DNA of 64,000 bases. Origin: Methylobacterium aerolatum (lineage in GTDB: Bacteria; Pseudomonadota; Alphaproteobacteria; Rhizobiales; Beijerinckiaceae). The number at the start of each line of letters is the position of its first letter. Positions within the stretch are counted from its first letter, which is position 1. Positions 17,465-25,541 of the stretch are shown here, in pieces. The position numbers and the translations under genes are program-made. The notes beneath the pieces were generated by a model. That model had not been told where the DNA came from, ran no database searches, and was given only the letters and a program-made list of their open reading frames with translations. The stretch covers positions 1 to 64,000 of the forward strand of contig NZ_BPQE01000034.1 of the NCBI RefSeq assembly GCF_022179085.1. The letters are read 5' to 3'.

Positions 17465-17594
17465 CGAGCGACGCGGCTCCAGCCGGCTGCCGATCACCGC
17501 ACGCTCGCAACGACCAGGGCGGCCCGGAGACGCGGGCCGTTCCGATCCGGTCCCTCCCTGGACAGGCATGGCCCCCCGCCCCACTGTCATTCCC

Positions 17595-18710
17595 ATGAGC
17601 GAGCACCCCTACTCTTTCGGGATCGAGGAAGAATACTTCCTCGCCGACGCGCAGACCCGCGGCACGCCGCGCGGCGACCTCGCCGCCTTCCACAAAGAGG
17701 CGGAGGCGCGCCTGCCCGAGACGGGACGCGAATTGGTAGCGGCGCAGATCGAGCTCTGCACCCCGCCGCTCGCCGTGATGGCGCAAGCGCGCGACAACCT
17801 CGGCGGCCAGCGCGCCCTGCTGAAGGAGATCGCCGCCCGGCACGGGCTCACGCTCATGGCCTGCGGCACCCACCCCCTCGCGCGCCGGGAGAGCCAGACG
17901 GCGAGCGACGGCGAGCGCTATCGGGACATCCTCTCCGATCTCGGCCTCGCCGCGAGGCGGGCGCTGATCTGCGGCATGCACGTCCATGTCGAGGTGCCGG
18001 ATCCGGCGGCGCGGGTGGACCTGATGAACCGGCTGCTGCCGTTCCAGCCGATGCTGCTCGCCCTCTCGGCCTCCTCGCCGTTCTGGCAGGGAGAGGCGAC
18101 GGGGATGGCCGCCTACCGCCTCTGCGTGTTCGGCGAGATGCCCCGCACCGGCCTGCCCGAACTCTTCGCCGACACCGCCGCCTACGAGCGGTTCGTCGCC
18201 ATCATGACCCGCAGCGGCGCCATCGCGGATGCCAGCTACCTGTGGTGGTCGCTGCGCCCCTCGATCAAGTTCCCGACGCTGGAACTGCGCATCGCCGACG
18301 CCTGCACCCGGCTCGAGGATTCGCTCTGCCTCGCGGCGCTGTTCCGCTGCCTCGTGCGGCTCTGCGTGCGCCGGCCCGACCTGAATGCCGGCCTCGACGG
18401 GGTTTCGCGGGCGTTGGCGCTGGAGAACCTGTGGCGGGCACAGGCCCACGGTACCCGCGCCGCCTGGATCGACGAGGCGCAGGGCCGGGCCATCCCCTTC
18501 GCGGAGGCCCTGGAGGCGGTCCTCGCCCTGGTCGCCGAGGATGCGCGGGCGCTGGGCTGCACGGCGGAGGTCGCCCGTGCCCGCGCCATCGTCGCGGAGG
18601 GCACGAGCGCCGACCGCCAGATCGCCGCCTACGAGGCGGCCCGGACGGCGGGCGGAGACGACCGGGCGGCGCTGGCGGCGGCGGTGGACTGGGTCGCCGG
18701 GGCGGTGTGA
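17595..18710 (+). CDS. Carboxylate-amine ligase, GCS2/YbdK family
   Basis: A 371-residue member of the glutamate-cysteine ligase 2 family, ATP-dependent enzymes joining a carboxylate to an amine. FGIEEEYFLAD at the start carries the metal-binding glutamates. ICGMHVHVEVPD (about 122-133) and the FPTLELRIADACTRLEDS block (about 218-235) are typical. YbdK-type proteins have weak glutamate-cysteine ligase activity; the true substrate is often unknown. An in-frame ATG 27 bases earlier has a weak GGACAGG site and could be the start instead; I kept the one that places the family motif at the usual distance. It ends 17 bases from the convergent PilZ gene. Confidence 0.85.
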   Translation: MSEHPYSFGIEEEYFLADAQTRGTPRGDLAAFHKEAEARLPETGRELVAAQIELCTPPLAVMAQARDNLGGQRALLKEIAARHGLTLMACGTHPLARRESQTASDGERYRDILSDLGLAARRALICGMHVHVEVPDPAARVDLMNRLLPFQPMLLALSASSPFWQGEATGMAAYRLCVFGEMPRTGLPELFADTAAYERFVAIMTRSGAIADASYLWWSLRPSIKFPTLELRIADACTRLEDSLCLAALFRCLVRLCVRRPDLNAGLDGVSRALALENLWRAQAHGTRAAWIDEAQGRAIPFAEALEAVLALVAEDARALGCTAEVARARAIVAEGTSADRQIAAYEAARTAGGDDRAALAAAVDWVAGAV

Positions 18711-18727
18711 CGCCGCCCGCGCCGCGG

Positions 18728-19132
18728 TCAGAACTGCGAGATGCGGCTGCCGCGCCGGGGCATGGACTCATGGCCCTTGTAGCCGGTCTCGGCGGGGGTG
18801 TCCGGCGGCGGGGGCGGAGCCTTCGCCTCGATCTTGCCCACCCGCTCGATCTGCACGCCGACGTTGGTGCCCCGGCGCCACATCATGCGCACGGCGCAGA
18901 CGAAATCGCGCCCGATCACCCGGAACATGAAGCGCTCGGGCAACTCCATCTCCTCGGGGACCGTCAGCCGTGCGCCGGAGGTCGAGACGTCCTTGACCGT
19001 GGTCGGGATCTCCTGCCCGTCGAACAGGCGGATCTTCGCGATCCAGTTGGTGGACTTCCGTTCCTCCCGGCGCGCCGTCCAGTGTCCGGCCGCCACGAAG
19101 GTATGCTCGTCCGCTCCGCCGTCGCCCGTCAT
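18728..19132 (-). CDS. PilZ domain protein
   Basis: A 134-residue protein with a PilZ domain at about 19-105, the usual cyclic-di-GMP receptor fold. The first motif region reads RREERKSTNW (about 21-30), in place of RxxxR; the second, D/NxSxxG, reads DVSTSG (about 48-53). Both arms are recognisable. The C-terminal 30 residues are Pro-rich and basic. It starts with an ATG overlapping the stop of the HD-GYP gene (ATGA), so a putative cyclic-di-GMP hydrolase and a putative receptor are cotranslated. Confidence 0.85.
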   Translation of the reverse strand: MTGDGGADEHTFVAAGHWTARREERKSTNWIAKIRLFDGQEIPTTVKDVSTSGARLTVPEEMELPERFMFRVIGRDFVCAVRMMWRRGTNVGVQIERVGKIEAKAPPPPPDTPAETGYKGHESMPRRGSRISQF

Positions 19133-20196
19133 GCCGCGCCTCCGCCTGCCGCCAGTTCGAAGGCCCCGGCCACGGGTTTGAACGCCCGGATGAGGTCCCC
19201 ATCGAGCTTGCCGGTCATCGACTCGATGATGGCGAGCGCGGCCGATTCGCTCAGGGCCGCCTTGTAGGGCCGCTTCTCGATCAGGGCGGCGTAGATGTCG
19301 CTGATCGTCACCAGCCGCACGAGGTCGGGGATCTCGGCCCCCCGCAACCCGTCCGGGTAGCCCGAGCCGTCCAGCATCTCGTGATGCGCGCGCACCACCA
19401 TGAGCGTGGCGTCGTCGAAGCCCGATCCGAGGAGCATGGCGTGGCCGATGGCGGGGTGGGTCCGCATGATCGTCAACTCGTTCGGATCGAGGCGCCCCGG
19501 CTTGTTGAGGATGGCCGGCGGGATCTTCGTCTTGCCGACGTCGTGCAGGAGCGCGGCCTTGGCGAGGAGCTGCCGGTCCCGTTCGCCGAGCCCGAGGGAC
19601 ACGGCGAAGGCCACCGAGAGCCCCGCCACCAGCAGGATGTGCTGGTGGGTGACGTCGTCGAAGCACTGCACCGCCCGCACCCAATCGCGGATGCCGGCCT
19701 CGTGGATCGCCTGCGCCACGAGTTCGGTGCCGGCCTCGGCCAGCGCCGGGGTCATCATCTCCCCGGAGAAGAAGGCGTGGGTGAGATAATCCTTGGCCTT
19801 GTCCGCCTGCTTCACTGCGACGAGGCCGAGGGGGGCCGGCTGCGGCACCGGCCGGGGCGGCTGCTTCAGCCGCGTCGCCAGCACGCGGGCGGCCGTGGCG
19901 GCCGGAATCGCCTCGGCGCCGATGAGCCGAGCCTGCACCTCGGCCCGGGCGGTGTTGCCGTGCACGAGGAGCAGGTGAGGCACGTCCCGCCCCCGCATCG
20001 CGTCGAGACAGCGGCGCAGGCGCACCAGCGCCTCGGAGGTCAGGTCCTTGACGTCGCTGACGATCATCCCCGGCCGGTCGGCGGGGACCGCCTCCTCGTA
20101 CAGGTCGTGGATCCCGCAGCTGTCGGCCCGGCCCATGTCCCTGGCCAGCCGCTTCGCGTGGGGCAGGTCGTCGGTGATGACGAGGAGATCAAGCAT
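19129..20196 (-). CDS. HD-GYP domain phosphodiesterase with degenerate receiver-like N-terminus
   Basis: A protein of about 355 residues. The C-terminal HD-GYP domain has ALLHDVGKTKIPPAILNKPG and HHEMLDGSGYPDGL, the full HD and HHExxDGxGYP signatures, so it should hydrolyse cyclic-di-GMP. The first 120 residues (MLDLLVITDD..., MIVSDVKDL) look like a receiver fold lacking the conserved lysine. I start at 20196 because GGGAG precedes that ATG and the upstream gene stops inside it with an eight-base overlap. A start at 20295 is possible but has no ribosome site. It sits between a DUF2336 gene and a PilZ gene. Confidence 0.88.
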   Translation of the reverse strand: MLDLLVITDDLPHAKRLARDMGRADSCGIHDLYEEAVPADRPGMIVSDVKDLTSEALVRLRRCLDAMRGRDVPHLLLVHGNTARAEVQARLIGAEAIPAATAARVLATRLKQPPRPVPQPAPLGLVAVKQADKAKDYLTHAFFSGEMMTPALAEAGTELVAQAIHEAGIRDWVRAVQCFDDVTHQHILLVAGLSVAFAVSLGLGERDRQLLAKAALLHDVGKTKIPPAILNKPGRLDPNELTIMRTHPAIGHAMLLGSGFDDATLMVVRAHHEMLDGSGYPDGLRGAEIPDLVRLVTISDIYAALIEKRPYKAALSESAALAIIESMTGKLDGDLIRAFKPVAGAFELAAGGGAA

Positions 20197-21487
20197 GGCC
20201 GGCTCCCTCGGCGTGGCGGCCCCCGGGGCCGCGGCCACGGGCGTCGTCCTGGTCGCCGGCTCGGCCGGCTGCGCGGCCGGCTTCCTGGGTGCCATGGGGT
20301 TCTGGCGTCGTCATCGCCGCGACCGCGGTCACGCCGCGGCTCCCTGGTTCGTCCGAAACGGTGGTGAAGGCACTGAGGCCGAGCCGCACCGCCGCATGGC
20401 GGGCGACGTGGCGGGCGGTCGGTTCGCCCATGTCGGCGTGGAGGCGGTGGATCGCCGCCAAGGTCTCGGGGGTGGGCTGCGCCGCCCGGGGCAGGTGCAT
20501 CAGCGCCTTCAGCAACCCCCAGGAATGGCCGAGGCCCCGCAGCACGACGGCAAGCGCCGAGCGGTCGGCGGTCTCGGCGCAGGCGATCACGACATCGACG
20601 GGCAGGCCCGCATCCCGGCCGAGCACCGCCACGACGTCCTCCACCCGGCGCAGGGCCATCCAGTGCAGGAGCCTCGCGCTCCCGACGGAGGCCCGCCCGA
20701 ACCCGTCCGGCCTGCCGGCGATCGCCGCCGCCGACGCATAGGCCGCCGCGCGCTCCGGCGGGACCGGCGCGGCGAAGGTCGCCGCCACCCGGTCGAGCAG
20801 CGCGTCCGCCTCCGCCTCGCCGCAGCCGAGATCGGCCACGAGTCCCGCGAGGGCCTCGCGCCGGGTCAGCGACACGAGGACGGCCCGGTCGGTCCCGGAA
20901 AGATCCGCCCGGCACGCCAGGGCCGCGGCGACGCCCGGCGCCTCCGCCGCGCGCGCCGTCAGGGTCGAGAGCAGGGCGGCCGGGACATCGGCGCCGGGAT
21001 TGCCGAGGAGGAGCGCGGCCACGGCGAGCGACCCGTGCCGGACGAGGGCGTCGCAGATCATCGGGCTCACCGCCCGGCGACGGGCCAACGCCTGCAGGTG
21101 GATCTCGCCGAGGACGGGAATCAGCTCGCCCAGCCACGCGTCGTCGAAGCTCGGGCAATCCTCCAGAAGGGGCCGCGCGACATCGAACAGGGGATCCGTG
21201 GCGAGCCGGGTCGCCGCCCGCCGGGGCGCCCGTCGCAGGGGCGCCAGATGCCGGGCGAAGGCGGCGCGGGCCACGTCGTCCACCTGATCGAGGAGGTTGG
21301 AGAGGAGCAGGTCGAAGGCCGGCTTGTCGGAGACGGGCAGCCGGGACCATCGCCGGGTCAGCACATCGGCGGAATGCAGGAGCAGTTCCGACTGGCGCCC
21401 CCGATCGCCGCTGAGGATCGCCTCCTCGATGTCGCGGATGAGGCCGTCGAGGCGGGGGAGCGGCTTGCGTCCCAACACGGCGCTCAT
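20189..21487 (-). CDS. DUF2336 domain protein
   Basis: A 432-residue largely helical protein matching the DUF2336 pattern, which is found mostly in alphaproteobacteria. Recognisable parts are the early DLIRDIEEAILSGDRGRQSELLLHSADVL stretch (about 12-40) and repeated short helices such as LAVAALLLGNPG and CDALVRHGSLAV, resembling HEAT-like repeats. The start is the ATG 11 bases after the stop of the dual-receiver gene; the frame is open further but overlaps that gene. The C-terminus is Gly/Arg-rich. Function is unknown; in this module it may be a scaffold between receiver and phosphodiesterase. Confidence 0.75.
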   Translation of the reverse strand: MSAVLGRKPLPRLDGLIRDIEEAILSGDRGRQSELLLHSADVLTRRWSRLPVSDKPAFDLLLSNLLDQVDDVARAAFARHLAPLRRAPRRAATRLATDPLFDVARPLLEDCPSFDDAWLGELIPVLGEIHLQALARRRAVSPMICDALVRHGSLAVAALLLGNPGADVPAALLSTLTARAAEAPGVAAALACRADLSGTDRAVLVSLTRREALAGLVADLGCGEAEADALLDRVAATFAAPVPPERAAAYASAAAIAGRPDGFGRASVGSARLLHWMALRRVEDVVAVLGRDAGLPVDVVIACAETADRSALAVVLRGLGHSWGLLKALMHLPRAAQPTPETLAAIHRLHADMGEPTARHVARHAAVRLGLSAFTTVSDEPGSRGVTAVAAMTTPEPHGTQEAGRAAGRAGDQDDARGRGPGGRHAEGAGHA

Positions 21488-21497
21488 GGGCCGACGC

Positions 21498-22358
21498 TCA
21501 TAGGAGGGTGATCCGCTTCGGCACGGCGGTGGCCAGCCTCTCAGCGTCGAGGCGCAGGCTCTCCGAGCGCAGGGCCTCGAGGACGTAGGGCCGCCACAAG
21601 CCGAAGGTCTCGTAGACGAGCCTGTCGAGGTCGGTGGCGTCGAAGGGCATCCGCAGGAACGCCTTGGCGCCGAACAGGGCGAGTTGCGCCGCGCTCGGCT
21701 CCTCGGCCGCGCCCCCGGCGATGACGATGCGCGTTCCCGCCCCGAGGGCATCGAGGCGGCAGGCGGCCTCGCTGACGGGCATGTCCGGGATCGAGGAGCC
21801 GAGGATCGCGAGGTCGAAGCCTGCCGCCCCGCCATCCGCGGCCTGCTGCTTGGTCTGCTCCTTGGCGAGGCGCACCGCCGTCTTGCCGTCCATGGCCTCG
21901 CTCACGCGGAAGCGGAAGGTGGTCGTCTCCAGCATCTGGCGGGCGAGCACCCGCGTCCGGTGCCCCGGCTCGACGAGGAGGAGGGTGAGTTCCCGGCAGA
22001 GGACGGCGGCCGCCTGCAGGACGTGGCCGACGTTGCGGGGCGAGAGCGGCTTGAGGAGCACGTCGTAGGCGTCGAGGACGCGGGCCACGCCGGACCAGCG
22101 TGCGCTCAGGAGATCCGCCACGAGGACGACGACGCTTCTTGCGCCCTTGCCCTCGCGCCACGCGGTGATCGTCCGCCCGTCCGTGTCGGGCAGGATCGTG
22201 TCGATGAACAGGATGTCGGGCGCCTCACCCGCCAGGGCGGCCCGCAACTCGGCCCCGTTGCTCGCCTCGACCATGCGGGCCGTCGGTGCGGCCCCGGCGA
22301 TGGCCTCGACGAGGGCCAGCCGCGTCTCCTCGTCGGCATCGGCGATCAGGATTTTCAT
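21498..22358 (-). CDS. Tandem receiver-domain response regulator without output domain
   Basis: A 286-residue protein with two receiver domains. The first (about 1-115) has Asp7/Asp9, the phospho-acceptor Asp53 in FIDTILPDTDG and Lys103 in LLKP, so it looks functional. The second (about 124-245) is degenerate: Glu130 replaces an acidic pair, the acceptor position is Gly187 (AILGSSIPDM) and the lysine is replaced (FLRMPF). It is a pseudo-receiver. There is no DNA-binding or enzymatic domain. It is first in the run with the DUF2336, HD-GYP and PilZ genes and probably feeds a phosphorylation signal into them. No histidine kinase is visible nearby. Confidence 0.85.
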   Translation of the reverse strand: MKILIADADEETRLALVEAIAGAAPTARMVEASNGAELRAALAGEAPDILFIDTILPDTDGRTITAWREGKGARSVVVLVADLLSARWSGVARVLDAYDVLLKPLSPRNVGHVLQAAAVLCRELTLLLVEPGHRTRVLARQMLETTTFRFRVSEAMDGKTAVRLAKEQTKQQAADGGAAGFDLAILGSSIPDMPVSEAACRLDALGAGTRIVIAGGAAEEPSAAQLALFGAKAFLRMPFDATDLDRLVYETFGLWRPYVLEALRSESLRLDAERLATAVPKRITLL

Positions 22359-23288
22359 CGCGCGCGCCGAATCGTCACGGGTGTCGTCATGGGGCGGAGA
22401 CCTGTCCGCGGCCGGGCCCGGGCGCGGCCGGGGCGCCGGCAGACCGGGCCCCTCACCGCCACCTCGAAGCTCGCGACCGCCTCACCTCAAGATTGTTTCC
22501 AGACCGTAACCCGGAAACAGCAGAAATCTTGCCCCAAAAGTCCTAAAGCAATCCCTACAACCTCCAAAACTAGGTTGCTTTGAATTCGCTGAATTGAAAG
22601 CAGAAGATCTCAGATATGCAATCAGAAGTTGCATAAACTGGAACGTCACGCGGCATTTCTCTGGACGCCCCGCCGCCGCCCGCCGCCATGGGACGCGGGA
22701 GAATCACCACATCCGCCTCGGTGAGGGCGTTGCCCGACCGGACCGTGCCCGTCCCGCCCTCGGGCGGTAACCTGTGACGGTTGGCCACCGGGCGCCGGGA
22801 GAATCGGCCGGGACGTCGGCGATGGGCGGAGAGGGATGCGATCGGCCCCACCAGCCGTGAACGGGGGGATGCCAAAGCCGGCGGGGCCTGCCGGATTGGA
22901 TCCGACCATCCGAGGGTATCCCTGGACCCCACAGTCACAATCACATGGATTAACGCCCCGCGAGATCAGTGATCACAGTCGGCCGCACCCCTCGTGCAGC
23001 GATACGCTCACTCCGTTCATGGCTGCCTGCACGGGAGCCGTCGTCGATCGGGCCGAGCCACCCCCGTCGTCGATGCGAACGCAGTGAAGCATTCCAGGGA
23101 TGCTGACCGTTCGGGAGCGTTCCGCCAACCCTGGATTGCTGCGCTGTCGCTCGCAAAGACGGAGATGCGTGAGCCACCTCGGTGGGATCCGGCTTTCGCT
23201 CATTATTCTTGCATCGATTTTCCGGTCCCGGCCGACGCCGCCGTCTGGCGCGATGCACGAGATCGGCGGCCGGTGGCGCGGGGCGCCG
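22359..23288. other. 930-base region without a convincing gene; AT-rich patch and degraded repeat
   Basis: Bases about 22480-22640 are clearly AT-richer than anything around, with runs such as CCCCAAAAGTCCTAAAG. A 124-codon minus frame crosses it (22570-22944), but its codon pattern is poor. The rest is GC-rich and unremarkable until a family 1 repeat at 23068-23162. It contains the likely promoter of the tandem receiver gene at its left end. It looks like the remains of transferred DNA. Confidence 0.5.
23068..23162. repeat. Palindromic repeat family 1, copy C, degenerate
   Basis: Arms read GATGCGAACGCAGTGAAGCA on the left and CCTGGATTGCTGCGCTGTCG on the right, ending CGCAAAGACGG. Several substitutions compared with the other copies (AACGCAGTGAAG for AGCGCAGCGAAG), so it is an older copy. 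Confidence 0.75.
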
Positions 23289-24545
23289 TCATTGCTCGAT
23301 GAACGGCCTGTCCGACAGGAACCAGATGCTCTTGCAGAGCTGGCCCCCGAGGCCGGTCGCGGTGAGCGTCACCGGCGCCCCCTCGGGCAGGGAATAGCGG
23401 TAATGGGCCATGAGGTCGCAATGGCTCGGGGCCTCGGATCCCAGGCAGGTCACGCTGCGCCGGATCGGCGAGGGGAACCCGGACGGGTGGGTCATGTAGA
23501 CGTTGAAGTCGGAGGTCTCGCCGACGGTCTCCAGGGTGATCGCGACGGTGCCCTCGCAGGTGAGGGTCACCCCCGTCGCCGTCGATTGCGCGGTGACGGC
23601 GACGCCGGCGGCCGCCTCGAGCCGGAGACCCGTGAGGCGCAACCCATGGCGGGCGACGATGGCGCGGAGGGAGTCCCACTGCGCGTCGGCGGCGACATCC
23701 GGGCCGAGGCCGCCGGGCGAGAGGGCGAAGGCGGCCCCCTCGGACAGGGCCGTGGCGCCGTGGTTGCCGTAGTAGCGCCAGCGGTCGAGGAAGCGGACGT
23801 TGCCCGCCATGTGCAGCGCCCGGATCGGCGTGCCGGTCCGGCCGTCGGCGAAATGGGAGAGGCCGTTCTCCGAGACTTCCGCCACGCCCCAGCGGGTGAT
23901 GAAGTTCTGGGTGCTCGGCAGGAGCACGAGGTCCCCCGTGGCGGCCCAGAGATGCAGGATCGTGGTGTCGATCCCGAAGCAGTTCTGGAGATCGGTGCCG
24001 ATCGCCTCCGTCTGCCGCAGCACGTGTTGGCCGAACTGCGCCCAGGCGGCCGCCGTGCCGGCCACGAGCCCCGCCTGGAGGGCATAACCGTGCCGCTGCA
24101 GGACCTCCGTGACGACGCGGTGCCAGTTCTCGTCCTTCCGGGGGCCGATCAGCGGGGAGATGACGAACTGGCAGAAGAGCGGATCGGGGCAGGCGTACAG
24201 GCTCTCCCCGTCGATGAGCGAGAACAGGTCGAAATGCGGCGAAGCGAACCAGAGGTCGGCATCGTAGAGCGCCGCCTTGCGGATCTCGGGATGCGCGGCG
24301 CAGAACTCGGCCACCTCCACGTACCGCCCGAGCGGCAGGCCGCGCTCGGGCCGGGCCGCCACGACCTCGATTCCCTGATCGCGCAGGCGGGCGGATTTCG
24401 CGGGCGACAGGCCGTAGCCGAGCACGACGAGCCGCCCCGCGAAATCCGTCCGCCGCAGGGACAGGACGAAGGGAATCAGCATCTCGTACCAAGCGCTGTG
24501 ATTGTCGTTGATCGCGACGAGGATCGCGCAGTCGTTTCCGGCCAC
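23289..24545 (-). CDS. Glycosyltransferase-like protein
   Basis: A 418-residue soluble protein without signal peptide. The first half resembles a GT-A glycosyltransferase: CAILVAINDNHSAWYEMLIPFVLSLR, a Rossmann-like LVVLGYGLS, and an acidic DAD in AALYDADLWF (about 95-97), the usual place of the metal-binding DxD. An HMAGNVRFLDRW stretch (about 254-265) follows. The last 110 residues are strand-rich with three cysteines and might be a carbohydrate-binding or Ig-like add-on. The start is a GTG; AGG lies about nine bases before it. Upstream DNA is AT-rich and the gene stands alone between repeats, which suggests transfer. Donor and acceptor are unknown. Confidence 0.6.
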   Translation of the reverse strand: MAGNDCAILVAINDNHSAWYEMLIPFVLSLRRTDFAGRLVVLGYGLSPAKSARLRDQGIEVVAARPERGLPLGRYVEVAEFCAAHPEIRKAALYDADLWFASPHFDLFSLIDGESLYACPDPLFCQFVISPLIGPRKDENWHRVVTEVLQRHGYALQAGLVAGTAAAWAQFGQHVLRQTEAIGTDLQNCFGIDTTILHLWAATGDLVLLPSTQNFITRWGVAEVSENGLSHFADGRTGTPIRALHMAGNVRFLDRWRYYGNHGATALSEGAAFALSPGGLGPDVAADAQWDSLRAIVARHGLRLTGLRLEAAAGVAVTAQSTATGVTLTCEGTVAITLETVGETSDFNVYMTHPSGFPSPIRRSVTCLGSEAPSHCDLMAHYRYSLPEGAPVTLTATGLGGQLCKSIWFLSDRPFIEQ

Positions 24546-24797
24546 GAAATAGACCTGTAGTTGTATATAGAAATATCGGTTGTATTTCTCCCAAATATCA
24601 CGCCGGTTTGGCAGAAGAATGCAATCGAAATCTGAGGAAGGGACGGACGAAGCCTATCGATGGCCCTCCCCGGCCGCCGGAGTGACCGCGCTGACGCAAC
24701 GCTGCTCAGGGCCGGTCTGGAAAGACCCTTGCTCCCACGCTCGCCCTCGCCCCGCGTGTCCGGCCGTCAAGATCCTGGCGGCCCCTGAAGCCCGCCT

Positions 24798-24892
24798 CGT
24801 CCTTGCGAGCGCGAGCCGAAGCAATCCAGGGATGCGCCATGGTCGGACACGGCCCGTTGCCCTGGATCGCTTCGCTGTCGCTCGCGATGACG
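24798..24892. repeat. Palindromic repeat family 1, copy D
   Basis: CGTCCTTGCGAGCGCGAGCC at the left and TCGCTCGCGATGACG at the right. Its central loop, ATGCGCCATGGTCGGACACG, is nearly the same as in the copy at 58492, so these two share a subfamily. Confidence 0.88.
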
Positions 24893-24920
24893 GAGGGGGC
24901 GACGACCTGCGCGGCCGGAC

Positions 24921-25025
24921 GCCGAGGTGCGGCGAAGCCGCCGCGAAGGAGGCTTTCGGGGATCGCAGATCACCCCCGAGGTCTCCTTCCAAGCCTCCGC
25001 TGCGCTCCGCGCCTCGGGATGAGGG
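24921..25025. repeat. Palindromic repeat family 2, copy 2
   Basis: About 105 bases: GCCGAGGTGCGGCGAAGCCG at the left and CCGCGCCTCGGGATGAGGG at the right. It shares GAGG(T/A)G, GGAGCCT-type arms and the terminal GGATGAGGG with the unit at 6918-7026. Confidence 0.7.
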
Positions 25026-25062
25026 CGAGCGCAGGAGAACCGCGGACTGTCCGGACAGCCTC

Positions 25063-25395
25063 TCAGGGGTTCTTGGCGACGGTCCCGTGCATGCACTGGT
25101 GCATGAAGGCCTTGCGGTCCGGCCCCTTGGCGAGGCCCTTGGCGACGGCCTCCTGCCGGCAGGCATCGTGCTGGGGCCGCATGCAATCGCGCATCGCCGC
25201 CCGGCGCTCCGGGCCGGTGAGGCTGCGGCCGTCGATCTGCGCCCGGCATTGGGCGCGGGCCGAGACGACCGCGGAGGCCGCGACGGGAGACTCCGTCGGG
25301 GCGGGGGCGGGCGCCGCCGCGCCCTGCGCCAGGGCGGCGGAGGCCGCGCCGAGCAGGGCGGCCGCCACGAGCGAGGTGCGGAGGAGGGATGTCAT
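25063..25395 (-). CDS. PsiF-like small exported protein
   Basis: A 110-residue protein. Signal peptide MTSLLRTSLVAAALLGAASAALAQ, cut near residue 24. After an Ala/Pro linker come two related motifs, ARAQCRAQIDGRSLTGPERRAAMRDC and HDACRQEAVAKGLAKGPDRKAFMHQC, each with a pair of cysteines and an L.G..R..FM..C ending. This is the PsiF repeat, found in small periplasmic proteins first noted as phosphate-starvation induced. Function is unknown. The start has the signal peptide in the right place; longer frames upstream look spurious. Confidence 0.8.
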   Translation of the reverse strand: MTSLLRTSLVAAALLGAASAALAQGAAAPAPAPTESPVAASAVVSARAQCRAQIDGRSLTGPERRAAMRDCMRPQHDACRQEAVAKGLAKGPDRKAFMHQCMHGTVAKNP

Positions 25396-25541
25396 GAGAG
25401 GGCTCCTGTGCCGGCGTCTCCGACCGGGAGACCGCCACGGACACCAGAGACATCCCGCCGGTCTCCCGGCGATGGCGGACGGGTTTCCCATCCGTAACGT
25501 TTCGTGACGCCGCGCGACGGGCGCGCCGCCGCCGCCCCGGA

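Larger units (their letters stand above)
24546..25062. other. Intergenic region with two different palindromic repeats
   Basis: About 517 bases between the glycosyltransferase-like gene (starting at 24545) and the PsiF-like gene (ending at 25063), both on the minus strand. The first 100 bases are AT-rich (GTTGTATTTCTCCCAAATAT) and probably hold the glycosyltransferase promoter. Then come a family 1 unit (24798-24892) and a family 2 unit (24921-25025), one after the other. No gene seen. Confidence 0.55.

Noticed and set aside
22570-22944. A 124-codon minus frame across the AT-rich patch
   Set aside because: Composition is poor, it has no ribosome site and no recognisable motif; more likely non-coding remnant DNA.
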